A DNA stretch of 64,000 nt, taken from NCBI RefSeq assembly GCF_014334015.1, contig NZ_CP060488.1, positions 6,530,501 through 6,594,500 of the forward strand, given 5' to 3'. The DNA is from Bacteroides sp. M10 (GTDB lineage: Bacteria > Bacteroidota > Bacteroidia > Bacteroidales > Bacteroidaceae). Below the pieces are notes generated by a model. The model made no database searches. It saw only the letters and a list, made by a program, of their open reading frames with translations, and was not told where the DNA came from. Both the position numbers and the translations under genes were made by a program. Positions 45,939 through 54,818 of this stretch are shown in pieces (position 1 is the first letter of the stretch; every line of letters starts with the position of its first letter).

Positions 45939-46486
45939 GCCAACTCAATGATATATCGTTAGTCGCACAGGTCGTGGTGTTCAAGAACACCAGGGCCTTC
46001 GACCAGTTGGTGAAGGAGTACCAGTCGCCCATCCGGCGATTCTTCCTCAACCTGACTTGCGGCGACAGCGAATTGAGTGACGACCTTGCGCAAGATACAT
46101 TTATCAAAGCGTATACGAACATTGCCTCTTTCCGGAACTTGTCAAGTTTCTCTACGTGGCTGTATCGTATTGCTTATAATGTTTTTTATGATTATATTCG
46201 CAGCCGGAAAGAGACAGCCGACTTGGATACAAGAGAAATAGACGCCATCAACAGCACCGAACAGGAGAATATCGGGCAAAAAATGGATGTCTACCAGTCG
46301 CTCAAAATGCTTAAAGAAGTGGAAAGAACCTGCATCACGTTGTTCTACATGGAGGACATTAGTATCGACAAAATTGCAGGGATTGTAGGAGTACCGTCAG
46401 GGACAGTGAAAAGCCATCTGTCACGCGGGAAAGAAAAATTAGCAACGTATTTAAAACAAAACGGTTATGACAGAAATAGACAATGA
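45935..46486 (+). CDS. ECF sigma factor (sigma-70 family)
   Basis: A 183-residue RNA polymerase sigma factor. Region 2 is LSDDLAQDTFIKAYTNIASF with FSTWLYRIAYNVFYDYIRSRK; region 4 contains SIDKIAGIVGVPSGTVKSHLSRGKEKL, the -35-binding helix-turn-helix. There is no region 3. It overlaps the upstream DUF6249 gene by 4 bp and the downstream gene by 20 bp, a tight operon. The neighbours are not FecR-type anti-sigma plus SusC, so this is a different class from the glycan-linked Bacteroides ECF factors. Confidence 0.92.
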   Translation: MSQLNDISLVAQVVVFKNTRAFDQLVKEYQSPIRRFFLNLTCGDSELSDDLAQDTFIKAYTNIASFRNLSSFSTWLYRIAYNVFYDYIRSRKETADLDTREIDAINSTEQENIGQKMDVYQSLKMLKEVERTCITLFYMEDISIDKIAGIVGVPSGTVKSHLSRGKEKLATYLKQNGYDRNRQ

Positions 46487-46796
46487 TAAGCTCTTGCGCG
46501 ATTTCTTCGCAGAAAACAAGCAGGAAATGGCAGATAACGGATTCAGTCGCCGTGTCATGCACCACTTACCCGATCGTAGTAATCGCCTGGCTCGTATCTG
46601 GAGCGCTTTCGTGATGACTGTGGCGGCCGCACTTTTTGTATGGTTAGGCGGATTGGAAGCAGCTTGGGAAACCATAAGAGAAGTATTTATCGGTATGATT
46701 AATCATGGCACTTCCAGCCTTGATCCGAAGTCAATTATTATCGCAGCTGTTGTACTATTATTCATGGCTACACGAAAGGTTGCTTCGATGGCATAA
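46467..46796 (+). CDS. DUF5056-like small membrane protein, candidate anti-sigma
   Basis: A 109-residue protein overlapping the sigma gene by 20 bp. The N-terminal half (LLRDFFAENKQEMADNGFSR) is soluble and acidic, followed by two hydrophobic segments (IWSAFVMTVAAALFVWLGGL and SIIIAAVVLLFMA). Size, topology and overlap suit a membrane-bound anti-sigma factor holding the ECF sigma at the membrane, but no known anti-sigma domain is recognised. DUF5056 is a probable label. Confidence 0.75.
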   Translation: MTEIDNDKLLRDFFAENKQEMADNGFSRRVMHHLPDRSNRLARIWSAFVMTVAAALFVWLGGLEAAWETIREVFIGMINHGTSSLDPKSIIIAAVVLLFMATRKVASMA

Positions 46797-46876
46797 TTAA
46801 CTCCTGGAAAGAAGCTGTTTCGTTAAAGAATGATAAATTTGCCCTTGTTAGCAAAGGAGCCCAAACTTAGATATCG

Positions 46877-46884
46877 TATCTTTG
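46877..46884 (+). promoter_or_regulatory. Bacteroides -7 element for the PLD-family gene
   Basis: TATCTTTG matches TAnnTTTG, 20 nt upstream of the GTG start at 46905. Confidence 0.55.
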
Positions 46885-46904
46885 TTCTTCTGTAAACTAA
46901 AAGA

Positions 46905-48188
46905 GTGAGAAGAGTTTTGAAATTACGTATATTTATTTTATTTCTGTTCCTGCCTATATTGAGTGTTCAGGCAGGTATCATCGACAGTCTGATGATACAT
47001 CCCAGGGACTCAATCGGATTAACCAGCGATTCCCTTGTGCTACGCTATTTACAAGAATCGGGAATCCCTATATCTGATAATAATAAGGTAAAACTGCTAA
47101 AAAGCGGACGGGAGAAGTTTATCGATTTGTTTGAAGCCATCCGGGAAGCTAAACACCACGTCCATCTGGAATATTTCAATTTCCGAAATGACTCCATCGC
47201 CAATGCTTTATTTGCTCTGCTGGCCGAAAAAGTGAAAGAAGGGGTCGAAGTACGAGCTATGTTCGATGCATTCGGAAACTGGTCGAACAATAAACCACTT
47301 AAAAAGAAACATCTCAAGAAAATACGTGAACAAGGAATCGAGATTGTTAAGTTCGATCCGTTCACTTTCCCTTATATCAATCACGCCGCCCATCGCGATC
47401 ACCGGAAAATAGCTGTCATCGATGGAAAAGTGGCATATACCGGTGGTATGAATATCGCTGACTACTACATTAACGGACTACCCAAAATCGGAACTTGGCG
47501 TGATATGCACACACGCATTGAAGGGGATGCTGTCAATGATCTGCAGGAGATATTCCTAACGATCTGGAATAAGGAAACCAAACAGAATGTAGGTGGAGCC
47601 GCTTATTTCCCCAAACATAAGGAACAAACGGACAGTACGAATATTGTGGTAGCAATCGTAGACCGTACCCCGAAAAAGAATAGCCGTATGTTAAGCCACG
47701 CTTATGCCATGAGCATCTATTCAGCCCAAAAGAATGTTCATATCGTCAATCCTTATTTTGTACCGACTTCTTCAATCAAAAAGGCGTTGAACCGGACAAT
47801 CGACCGAGGCGTAAATGTTACAATCATGGTTTCTTCTGCCTCCGATATCCCGTTTACTCCGGATGCCGCACTTTATAAGTTACACAAACTGATGAAAAGA
47901 GGAGCTACTGTCTATATGTATAACGGTGGATTTCATCACTCTAAAATAATGATGGTGGATGATTTGTTCTGTACAGTTGGCACTGCCAACCTGAACAGCC
48001 GCAGCTTGCGCTATGATTACGAAACTAATGCTTTCATCTTTGATACCAAAATAACGGGTGAATTAAATACAATGTTCCGGAACGATATCGAGCATTGCAC
48101 TCAACTAACGCCTGAATTCTGGAAAAAGCGCTCCCCGTGGAAGAAGTTCGTCGGCTGGTTTGCTAATTTATTCACTCCATTTTTGTAA
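46905..48188 (+). CDS. Phospholipase D-superfamily protein, cardiolipin synthase-like
   Basis: A 427-residue exported or envelope protein with a signal-like N terminus (FILFLFLPILSVQAG). Two HKD motifs are present: H166-R-K168 with D173 (HRDHRKIAVIDG) and H345-S-K347 with D352 (HHSKIMMVDD), each followed by GG/GT-N text. It lacks the two N-terminal TM helices of classic ClsA and is more like ClsB/YbhO types. Probable reaction: condensation of phosphatidylglycerol to cardiolipin; other phosphodiester transfer is possible. GTG at 46905 is chosen as start because it lies just after a good promoter. Confidence 0.88.
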   Translation: MRRVLKLRIFILFLFLPILSVQAGIIDSLMIHPRDSIGLTSDSLVLRYLQESGIPISDNNKVKLLKSGREKFIDLFEAIREAKHHVHLEYFNFRNDSIANALFALLAEKVKEGVEVRAMFDAFGNWSNNKPLKKKHLKKIREQGIEIVKFDPFTFPYINHAAHRDHRKIAVIDGKVAYTGGMNIADYYINGLPKIGTWRDMHTRIEGDAVNDLQEIFLTIWNKETKQNVGGAAYFPKHKEQTDSTNIVVAIVDRTPKKNSRMLSHAYAMSIYSAQKNVHIVNPYFVPTSSIKKALNRTIDRGVNVTIMVSSASDIPFTPDAALYKLHKLMKRGATVYMYNGGFHHSKIMMVDDLFCTVGTANLNSRSLRYDYETNAFIFDTKITGELNTMFRNDIEHCTQLTPEFWKKRSPWKKFVGWFANLFTPFL

Positions 48189-48193
48189 TTTTG
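48186..48193 (+). promoter_or_regulatory. Bacteroides -7 element for thyA-folA
   Basis: TAATTTTG matches TAnnTTTG and overlaps the stop codon of the upstream gene, 35 nt before the thyA start. Confidence 0.5.
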
Positions 48194-48227
48194 TGCGGAG
48201 AATCATTTTCACCACAACTTATTCATT

Positions 48228-49022
48228 ATGAAACAATACCTGGATTTACTCAATCGTGTACTAACCGAAGGTACAGAAAAAAGTGACCGTACCGGAACCG
48301 GAACCATCAGCGTTTTCGGTCACCAAATGCGTTTTAATCTTGATGACGGTTTCCCGTGCCTGACAACCAAGAAACTACATCTGAAATCAATCATATACGA
48401 ATTGCTTTGGTTTCTGCAAGGTGATACTAATGTGAAATATCTTCAGGAACATGGAGTGCGCATCTGGAACGAATGGGCGGATGAGAACGGCGACTTAGGA
48501 CATGTTTATGGTTATCAATGGCGTTCATGGCCTGACTATAACGGTGGATTTATCGACCAGATCAGTGAAGTGGTGGAAACAATCAAACATAATCCGGATT
48601 CACGACGTATCATTGTAAGCGCCTGGAACGTAGCAGATTTGAATAATATGAATTTGCCTCCCTGCCATGCTTTCTTTCAGTTTTATGTAGCAAACGGACG
48701 GTTGAGCCTGCAACTGTATCAACGCAGTGCAGATATTTTTCTGGGTGTTCCTTTTAATATTGCATCATACGCATTATTGCTGCAAATGATGGCACAAGTG
48801 ACGGGACTGAAAACCGGAGATTTTGTTCATACCTTCGGTGATGCACATATCTACCTGAACCACTTGGAACAAGTGAAGCTCCAATTATCACGTGAACCTC
48901 GTCCATTGCCACAAATGAAGATCAATCCGGATGTGAAAAGTATCTTTGACTTCAAATTTGAGGACTTTGAATTAGTGAACTATGACCCGCATCCGCATAT
49001 TGCAGGAGCAGTAGCCGTGTAA
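48228..49022 (+). CDS. thyA: Thymidylate synthase
   Basis: A 264-residue folate-dependent thymidylate synthase that methylates dUMP to dTMP. The catalytic cysteine is C146 in [12 protein letters not shown], the same number as in E. coli. [12 protein letters not shown], the phosphate-binding [11 protein letters not shown] and the C-terminal [10 protein letters not shown] are all present. The dihydrofolate it makes is recycled by folA, which starts 4 nt downstream in the same operon. Length is standard for the 264-residue group. Confidence 0.97.
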   Translation: MKQYLDLLNRVLTEGTEKSDRTGTGTISVFGHQMRFNLDDGFPCLTTKKLHLKSIIYELLWFLQGDTNVKYLQEHGVRIWNEWADENGDLGHVYGYQWRSWPDYNGGFIDQISEVVETIKHNPDSRRIIVSAWNVADLNNMNLPPCHAFFQFYVANGRLSLQLYQRSADIFLGVPFNIASYALLLQMMAQVTGLKTGDFVHTFGDAHIYLNHLEQVKLQLSREPRPLPQMKINPDVKSIFDFKFEDFELVNYDPHPHIAGAVAV

Positions 49023-49026
49023 CTTT

Positions 49027-49521
49027 ATGAGTAAAATATCTATCATTGCTGCCGTAGACCGCCGTATGGCTATCGGCTTCGAGAACAAACTTCTTTTCTG
49101 GTTACCCAATGATTTGAAACGTTTCAAAGCATTAACTACCGGAAACACCATACTGATGGGACGCAAAACTTTCGAGTCACTACCGAAAGGCGCATTACCC
49201 AATCGCAGAAACATCGTTTTATCTTCCAACCCGGCTACAGAATGTCCCGGTGCGGAAGTTTTCCCTTCACTCGAAGCAGCTTTGCAAAGTTGTAAAGAGG
49301 AGGAACACATTTATATTATAGGAGGAGCAAGTATTTATCAGCAAGCTCTTTCTTTCGCTGACGAACTTTGCCTGACAGAAATAGATGATATGGCTCCCGA
49401 AGCCGACGCCTATTTTCCGGAAGTATCGCCAGAGATGTGGCAAGAAAAAAGCAGAGAAGCTCATCCTGCGGATGAGAAACATCTCTGCTCCTATGCTTTT
49501 GTTGATTACGTGAGAAAATAA
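49027..49521 (+). CDS. folA: Dihydrofolate reductase
   Basis: A 164-residue DHFR reducing dihydrofolate with NADPH. Motifs are IAAVDRRMAIGFENKLLFWLPNDLKRFK at the substrate site, TILMGRKTFESLP, and IIGGASIYQQAL. It is coupled to thyA with 4 nt between stop and start, as in many Bacteroides. It is the target of trimethoprim. The convergent Lrp-type gene ends 3 nt beyond its stop. Confidence 0.96.
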   Translation: MSKISIIAAVDRRMAIGFENKLLFWLPNDLKRFKALTTGNTILMGRKTFESLPKGALPNRRNIVLSSNPATECPGAEVFPSLEAALQSCKEEEHIYIIGGASIYQQALSFADELCLTEIDDMAPEADAYFPEVSPEMWQEKSREAHPADEKHLCSYAFVDYVRK

Positions 49522-49524
49522 CGA

Positions 49525-50004
49525 TTAATCTTCATCTTCTATGTCGACCATGATTGGCATCTGCCGCTTAATGGCTTCATGGAAGGAGATTAATGTCTCG
49601 GTACGCGCCAAACCCAATGGTTGCAACTTATCGTGAATAATACTCAATAAGTGATGGTTATTCTTTGCGTAAATTTTGATAAACATATCGTATTTTCCGG
49701 TAGTGAAATGACATTCCACCACTTCGGGGATAGCTTCTAAAGCTTTTGTTACCGAATCAAAGGATTCGGGATCTTTCAGATATATACCAATATAAGCGCA
49801 AGTCTCATATCCGATTTTCTCGGGGTCGATGACATATTCCGAACCTTTTAATATACCTAAATTAGTAAGCTTCTGAATACGCTGATGGATTGCAGCGCCG
49901 GAAACATTACATGCTCGTGCTACTTCCAAAAAAGGAATACGCGCATTCCCTGCAATCAGTTTCAGAATTTGCTCATCTAAAGCATCTAATTGATGATGTC
50001 CCAT
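49525..50004 (-). CDS. Lrp/AsnC-family transcription regulator
   Basis: A 159-residue regulator. An N-terminal helix-turn-helix (LDALDEQILKLIAGNARIPF, VSGAAIHQRIQKLTNLGIL) is followed by the RAM ligand-binding domain (TCAYIGIYLKDPESF, ECHFTTGKYDMFIKIYAKN). It likely binds DNA as an octamer and responds to an amino acid. The promoter lies 39 nt upstream on the minus strand, divergent from the M64 peptidase gene, which could be a target. Confidence 0.92.
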   Translation of the reverse strand: MGHHQLDALDEQILKLIAGNARIPFLEVARACNVSGAAIHQRIQKLTNLGILKGSEYVIDPEKIGYETCAYIGIYLKDPESFDSVTKALEAIPEVVECHFTTGKYDMFIKIYAKNNHHLLSIIHDKLQPLGLARTETLISFHEAIKRQMPIMVDIEDED

Positions 50005-50042
50005 TTTTGAATCAAATTGTTTTTATCAATGAATCTTTTATG

Positions 50043-50050
50043 CAAAGTTA
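50043..50050 (-). promoter_or_regulatory. Bacteroides -7 element for the Lrp gene
   Basis: TAACTTTG on the minus strand, 39 nt upstream of the start at 50004. Confidence 0.5.
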
Positions 50051-50123
50051 GCGATTTTTCGACAACAAATACTATAATCTATTACTTTTATTTGCAGAAA
50101 GCGGATAAGTCAACAATAGTTCG

Positions 50124-50131
50124 TACCTTTG
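50124..50131 (+). promoter_or_regulatory. Bacteroides -7 element for the M64 gene
   Basis: TACCTTTG matches TAnnTTTG, 25 nt upstream of the start at 50157. Confidence 0.5.
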
Positions 50132-50156
50132 CGAAAAACATAAATATACCATTAAT

Positions 50157-51434
50157 ATGAAACATATTTGCTGTATTATTCTGTGTTTCTGTACTTCTAT
50201 AGGAAGTTATGCACAGAATTTTGCTGATTATTTTCAGAACAAAACATTGCGAGTGGATTATATCTTTACCGGGGATGCTACACAACAGGCTATTTATCTG
50301 GATGAGCTATCACAACTTCCTACCTGGGCAGGACGTCAACATCATCTTTCGGAACTTCCATTGGAAGGTAACGGACAAATTATAGTGAAAGACCTTGCCA
50401 GCAAACAGTGTATCTACAAAACGTCATTCTCTTCTTTGTTTCAAGAGTGGCTGTCCACAGACGAAGCTAAAGAAACAGCCAAAGGATTTGAGAATACTTT
50501 CCTTCTTCCTTATCCTAAACAGCCTGTGGAGGTAGAAGTCACTTTATATTCTCCGCGAAAAAAAAGATTGGCTACCTATAAACATATCGTGCGTCCGGAT
50601 GATATATTGATTCATAAACGGGGGGTATCACATGTCACTCCGCATCGGTATATGCTTCAAAGTGGTAATGAAAAAGACTGCATAGATGTTGCCATCCTTG
50701 CAGAAGGATACACAGAAAAAGAAATGGATATTTTCTACCAGGATGCCCAACGTACCTGCGAAAGTTTGTTTTCGTATGAGCCGTTCCGCTCCATGAAGGG
50801 TAAATTTAATATTGTTGCCGTAGCCAGTCCTTCTACGGACAGTGGTGTCAGTATTCCCCGCGAAAATCAGTGGAAACAAACGGCGGTTCACTCTCATTTC
50901 GATACTTTTTACTCGGACCGTTATCTGACTACCAGCCGGGTAAAGTCTATCCATAATGCATTGGCAGGCATCCCCTACGAACATATCATTATCCTGGCTA
51001 ACACGGATGTATATGGTGGTGGTGGAATATACAATTCGTATACGCTGACCACGGCCCATCACCCGATGTTCAAGCCGGTAGTCGTGCACGAATTCGGACA
51101 CAGTTTCGGTGGACTGGCTGACGAATATTTCTATGATGATGATGTGATGACAGATACTTATCCGCTGGATGTCGAACCATGGGAACAGAATATTTCAACG
51201 CGTGTGAACTTCGCTTCCAAATGGAAAGATATGCTTCCGTCAGGTACCCCGATCCCGACCCCTATTGCTGAAAATAAGAAATATCCCGTAGGAGTATATG
51301 AAGGAGGTGGCTACTCTGCCAAAGGCATTTATCGTCCGGCTTATGACTGTCGCATGAAAACAAACGAATATCCGGAGTTTTGTCCGGTTTGTCAACGTGC
51401 CATCCGTCGAATGATTGAATTTTATGTTCCTTAA
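50157..51434 (+). CDS. M64 family metallopeptidase (IgA peptidase family)
   Basis: A 425-residue exported zinc peptidase (signal LCFCTSIGSYAQ). The zinc site is H311-E-F-G-H315 (VHEFGHSFGGLADEY), with DE at 322-323 giving the third region of the site. ANTDVYGGGGIYNSY precedes it, and an N-terminal beta-sandwich occupies about 20-160. The family is named after a Clostridium IgA-cleaving enzyme, but Bacteroides members are not proven to cut IgA. Four cysteines cluster late in the chain (YDCRM, FCPVCQRA) and may form disulfides or bind metal. Confidence 0.9.
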   Translation: MKHICCIILCFCTSIGSYAQNFADYFQNKTLRVDYIFTGDATQQAIYLDELSQLPTWAGRQHHLSELPLEGNGQIIVKDLASKQCIYKTSFSSLFQEWLSTDEAKETAKGFENTFLLPYPKQPVEVEVTLYSPRKKRLATYKHIVRPDDILIHKRGVSHVTPHRYMLQSGNEKDCIDVAILAEGYTEKEMDIFYQDAQRTCESLFSYEPFRSMKGKFNIVAVASPSTDSGVSIPRENQWKQTAVHSHFDTFYSDRYLTTSRVKSIHNALAGIPYEHIIILANTDVYGGGGIYNSYTLTTAHHPMFKPVVVHEFGHSFGGLADEYFYDDDVMTDTYPLDVEPWEQNISTRVNFASKWKDMLPSGTPIPTPIAENKKYPVGVYEGGGYSAKGIYRPAYDCRMKTNEYPEFCPVCQRAIRRMIEFYVP

Positions 51435-51477
51435 TGGAATACAATTATATTATTGTCAAACTTAAAACCCAAACCTC

Positions 51478-52020
51478 ATGATTAGACTTCAACCAATTAG
51501 TACGTCGGATCTGCAACATTACAAATTCATGGAAGAGCTTCTAATTGATTCGTTTCCACCGGAAGAGTACCGTCAGTTGGAACAACTGCGCGAGTACACT
51601 GATCGTACGGGCAACTTTCATAATAACATCATCTTTGATGATGACCTGCCAGTCGGCTTCATTACCTATTGGGATTTTGACAGTTTCTACTATGTAGAAC
51701 ACTTTGCAACCAATCCCGCCCTGCGAAATGGAGGCTATGGAAAACGCACGCTGGAATACTTGTGCAATTATTTGAAACGCCCGATCGTATTGGAAGTAGA
51801 ACGTCCGATAGAGGAAATGGCAAAACGACGTATCAGCTTTTATCAACGTCAAGGCTTTACGCTGTGGGAAAAAGACTATAGCCAACCTCCTTACAAACCC
51901 GGAGATGATTTTCTACCCATGTATTTAATGGTACACGGAGAATTGGATTGTGAAAAAGATTTTGAAACAATCAAGAATAAAATTCATACGGAAGTATACG
52001 GAGTAAAAAATATAATATGA
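51478..52020 (+). CDS. GNAT-family N-acetyltransferase
   Basis: A 180-residue GCN5-related acetyltransferase. The acetyl-CoA loop is RNGGYGKRTLEYL (near 82-94), preceded by VEHFATNPALR, with SFYQRQGFTLWE near the end of the domain. Substrate unknown. It starts 43 nt after the M64 gene and may share its transcript. It ends at a bidirectional terminator. Confidence 0.88.
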   Translation: MIRLQPISTSDLQHYKFMEELLIDSFPPEEYRQLEQLREYTDRTGNFHNNIIFDDDLPVGFITYWDFDSFYYVEHFATNPALRNGGYGKRTLEYLCNYLKRPIVLEVERPIEEMAKRRISFYQRQGFTLWEKDYSQPPYKPGDDFLPMYLMVHGELDCEKDFETIKNKIHTEVYGVKNII

Positions 52021-52075
52021 AGAAAGACTTATAAAAATTTAATCTGCAAAGTTACTTATATTGATTTTAAGAATA

Positions 52076-52126
52076 TATAAAAAGAAAGGATATCCAAACA
52101 GATTGGACACCCTTTCTTTTTATATA
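52076..52126. terminator. Bidirectional terminator, GNAT / exbD
   Basis: AAAGAAAGG (52081-52089) pairs with CCTTTCTTT (52111-52119), with an inner TATCCAA/TTGGACA stem. A and T runs flank both sides, so it can stop transcription from either strand. Confidence 0.75.
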
Positions 52127-52139
52127 TTAAATTAACTAA

Positions 52140-52610
52140 TTACTTCTCACCACGTTTCGTAGCCGAATAGTTAATCTTCAAAGCATAAGATTTTCTAAGA
52201 GCATTTTTTACGTCAGTAATAATACCCATCTTTGTCTTTTGATCTACTTTCAGAGACACAGTCATTTTAGCTGCATCACCTTCATTCATACTTGCACGTT
52301 CCTGGAAAATGAAGTCTTGTACTTCACCAACTTCAGCATAGCTGTCGTTGAGCTGAATACGACTTTCAGTACCCATTTTCGCGCGATATTCTTGTGTAGG
52401 TTCCCCTACATAGATGAATGTTACCAGCGATTTCTTCTCCAGTTTTTCGAGTTCAGTACCTTGCGGAAGTGTAAACTGCACCTTTAATGTTACCTCACGC
52501 ATTGTTGTTACAATCATAAAGAAGAACAACAAAGTAAAGATAAGGTCAGGCAACGAAGAAGTATTCAATGCCGGCATTTCACGTTTACCAGTCTTATTAA
52601 ATTTTCCCAT
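52140..52610 (-). CDS. exbD: ExbD/TolR-type biopolymer transport protein (second copy)
   Basis: A 156-residue protein with one N-terminal TM helix (SLPDLIFTLLFFFMIVTTM) holding the conserved Asp, then a periplasmic domain (VGEPTQEYRAKMGTESRIQL). It couples the proton motive force to TonB with ExbB. It is the last gene of a four-gene minus-strand operon. It lies 3 nt after the first exbD. Two different ExbD proteins may form a heteromeric pentamer-dimer unit. Confidence 0.9.
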   Translation of the reverse strand: MGKFNKTGKREMPALNTSSLPDLIFTLLFFFMIVTTMREVTLKVQFTLPQGTELEKLEKKSLVTFIYVGEPTQEYRAKMGTESRIQLNDSYAEVGEVQDFIFQERASMNEGDAAKMTVSLKVDQKTKMGIITDVKNALRKSYALKINYSATKRGEK

Positions 52611-52613
52611 TAC

Positions 52614-53207
52614 TTACTTCTTTTTTTCTCCGTACTTTTTAGGTTCTGCCTCAGAAATTCTCTGCGGATAAATTTCACGAATCGCCTTTTGTTGATCGTC
52701 ATTCAATTCCGCATATGTCTTTTGCCATTTTTCCTGAGCCAACTCGTCTCTCAATTCATTGTATGCAGCCACCAATTCGTTCTGCACACTGATATATGCC
52801 TGATAAGAAGATCCACGGTCATTCTGCAAAGAAATTACATGCTTGTCATTAACCAGATATGTGCCGAAGAATTCTACATTCTTCTGTGTTTTTTCAGGCA
52901 TGTGTTCTGCATTAGCAACATTAGCAATAAATTCTTTAGCTCTTTCTCTTAGCTCATCAACACCGATATAATCATTTCCGCACATCAAGGCATCATCCTT
53001 ATTCAGGTATACCTGTAAGACGTTACGTTCTTTGATCTTATCTGTGTTCTGTTGGTCTTGATCTTCGGGTGGTGGAGGCAAAAGTCTTGCCAAACCACGG
53101 TCCGTATCCATTGATGTCGTAATCAAGAAGAAGATCAGCAACAAGAAAGCAATATCCGCCGTAGAACTTGAGTTAATATCAGGAACTTTTCTATTTCCTT
53201 TTGCCAT
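52614..53207 (-). CDS. exbD: ExbD-type biopolymer transport protein (first copy)
   Basis: A 197-residue ExbD with the TM helix STADIAFLLLIFFLITTSM carrying the conserved Asp. It is longer than the second copy, with an extra charged C-terminal domain (DDQQKAIREIYPQRISEAEP, EKKK end). Same operon; its start is 36 nt after the upstream membrane-protein stop. Extra length after the usual ExbD fold is a Bacteroidales trait. Confidence 0.9.
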   Translation of the reverse strand: MAKGNRKVPDINSSSTADIAFLLLIFFLITTSMDTDRGLARLLPPPPEDQDQQNTDKIKERNVLQVYLNKDDALMCGNDYIGVDELRERAKEFIANVANAEHMPEKTQKNVEFFGTYLVNDKHVISLQNDRGSSYQAYISVQNELVAAYNELRDELAQEKWQKTYAELNDDQQKAIREIYPQRISEAEPKKYGEKKK

Positions 53208-53243
53208 TTTTAATCACTTATTTAATTGAGTGTCCTCAATTGA

Positions 53244-53729
53244 TTACGATAATTTTTTCTTTATACCACTCGCGATGATTGCAACAATAGTTACAAACAA
53301 CAAGATGTAGATAGAATAAAGGAACATATCAGTTATTTTCAGCCAGAAAGGAACGTTGTCAGTACCACTATAGCCAGGGATCTGCATCGGTGTACCATCA
53401 CCCATAGACCAAGCTACAATTAAAACAACAACTAAAAGAACCAAACCAAGCAAAGATTTGATAGCATTTGCCGGATTATCTTTCAAAGCTGCGCCAAACT
53501 GGAATATAGCAGCAATCACAGTGGCAGCAACAGCTACACCAAACAAAACGTACATCAGATAGAGTAAGGCGTCTGTTTGAGCTGGTTGCCACATCTCGGG
53601 ATCTACCCCCGGAATCAAGGCATCGCCAGTGGCATCTCCTCCTAAGAAGAACAAGCCGATAACGATCAGAATAATAGCAAACATCGCATACAGTGCGTAA
53701 TACGATATTCTATATGTTAACTTACTCAT
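53244..53729 (-). CDS. Four-helix membrane protein of the exb operon
   Basis: A 161-residue protein with about four hydrophobic segments (ALYAMFAIILIVIGLFFLGG, LLYLMYVLFGVAVAATVIAA, SLLGLVLLVVVLIVAWSMG, DMFLYSIYILLFVTIVAIIA). I do not recognise a named family. Its position between exbB and exbD, with 6 nt to exbB, suggests that it belongs to the energising complex, perhaps as an assembly or accessory subunit. Confidence 0.85.
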   Translation of the reverse strand: MSKLTYRISYYALYAMFAIILIVIGLFFLGGDATGDALIPGVDPEMWQPAQTDALLYLMYVLFGVAVAATVIAAIFQFGAALKDNPANAIKSLLGLVLLVVVLIVAWSMGDGTPMQIPGYSGTDNVPFWLKITDMFLYSIYILLFVTIVAIIASGIKKKLS

Positions 53730-53735
53730 TTCAGA

Positions 53736-54536
53736 TTATTTTTTGTATTTCAAGTTATATTTGATTACCATATCAAGCAAAGAGATAGAAGAATCTTCCA
53801 TTTCACTTGTAAGAGCCTCAATTTTAGAAAGTACGTAGTTATAGAATACCTGAAGGATCAATGCTACGATCAAACCGAAGATAGTTGTAATCAAGGCAAC
53901 TTTCATACCACCTGCAACAACCGTCGGAGAGATATCACCTACCTGCTGGATCTTATCAAATGCCTGCACCATACCGATTACAGTACCCAAGAATCCGAGT
54001 GACGGAGCCATTGCGATAAACAGTGTGATCCAAGAACATCCTTTTTCAAGGTAACCTGCCTGTACACCACCATAAGATACAACTGACTTCTCAACTACGT
54101 CGATACCTTGATCGATTCTCATCAAACCTTGGTAGTAGATAGAAGCAACCGGGCCTCTGGTGTTACGAGCAATGTCTTTAGCAGCTTCAACATCACCTTT
54201 TTCCAAAGCAGCTTCGATAGATGCCATGAATTTTTTTGTGTTGATTTCAGCCAAACTCAAATAAATGATACGTTCAATACAGAAAGCCAAACCGATCACC
54301 AAAGCGATAGCTACCAAACTCATGAAAGATGCAGTACCTTCGATGAATTTAACTTTGATTTCCTTGTGAATACCACCCTCTTCTGCAGCAGGAGCAGCAG
54401 CTGTAGTAGCTTCAGCGGCAGGAGCAGCTTGTTGTTCAGTTTGTTCTGCTGCAGGAGCGTCTTGAGCCTGAGCAAGTTGAATTGAGCCAAAAGTGAAGGC
54501 CCCAATCACAGCAACAATTGCAAATAACTTTTTCAT
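53736..54536 (-). CDS. exbB: MotA/TolQ/ExbB proton channel protein
   Basis: A 266-residue ExbB homologue, first gene of the operon. It has an extra N-terminal signal (FAIVAVIGAFTFGSIQLAQAQ) and an Ala/Glu/Pro-rich periplasmic linker (AAPAAEATTAAAPAAEEGG), then three TM helices with APSLGFLGTVIGMVQAF and the channel helix. ExbB-ExbD converts proton flow into TonB motion to energise SusC-type and other TonB-dependent transporters, including the susC in this window. tonB itself is at 57365. Confidence 0.93.
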   Translation of the reverse strand: MKKLFAIVAVIGAFTFGSIQLAQAQDAPAAEQTEQQAAPAAEATTAAAPAAEEGGIHKEIKVKFIEGTASFMSLVAIALVIGLAFCIERIIYLSLAEINTKKFMASIEAALEKGDVEAAKDIARNTRGPVASIYYQGLMRIDQGIDVVEKSVVSYGGVQAGYLEKGCSWITLFIAMAPSLGFLGTVIGMVQAFDKIQQVGDISPTVVAGGMKVALITTIFGLIVALILQVFYNYVLSKIEALTSEMEDSSISLLDMVIKYNLKYKK

Positions 54537-54610
54537 TGTGTGTCTAATTTTTAAGATTAATTAATTGATTATTATTATTGTATTTACTTCTCATCTCTCT
54601 TTCATTTCCG

Positions 54611-54698
54611 CGGAGAGACGGGGATTCGAACCCCGGATACGCTTTTGGCGTATACACGCTTTCCAGGCGTGCCTCTTCAACCACTCGAGCATCTCTCC
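54611..54698 (-). tRNA. tRNA-Ser (anticodon GGA)
   Basis: An 88-nt class II tRNA. The acceptor stem GGAGAGA (54698-54692) pairs with TCTCTCC, the anticodon loop reads CTGGAAA giving GGA for UCC/UCU codons, an extended variable arm is present, and the T arm is GGGGTTCGAATCCCC. CCA is not encoded. It lies upstream of exbB on the same strand. Confidence 0.93.
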
Positions 54699-54818
54699 CT
54701 CTGAGTTTTCAGCATTTTCAGCTACAAATGTATTCTTTTTTTTCTTTTCAAGAAGCATTCTCCCTCTTTTATCTCGAATAAATACGGCAAATTAATATAA
54801 TTTAAAACCTTTCGAACC

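Noticed and set aside
54565..54795. Small frames overlapping the tRNA region
   Set aside because: They run through tRNA-Ser on the opposite strand and have no homology that I recognise.
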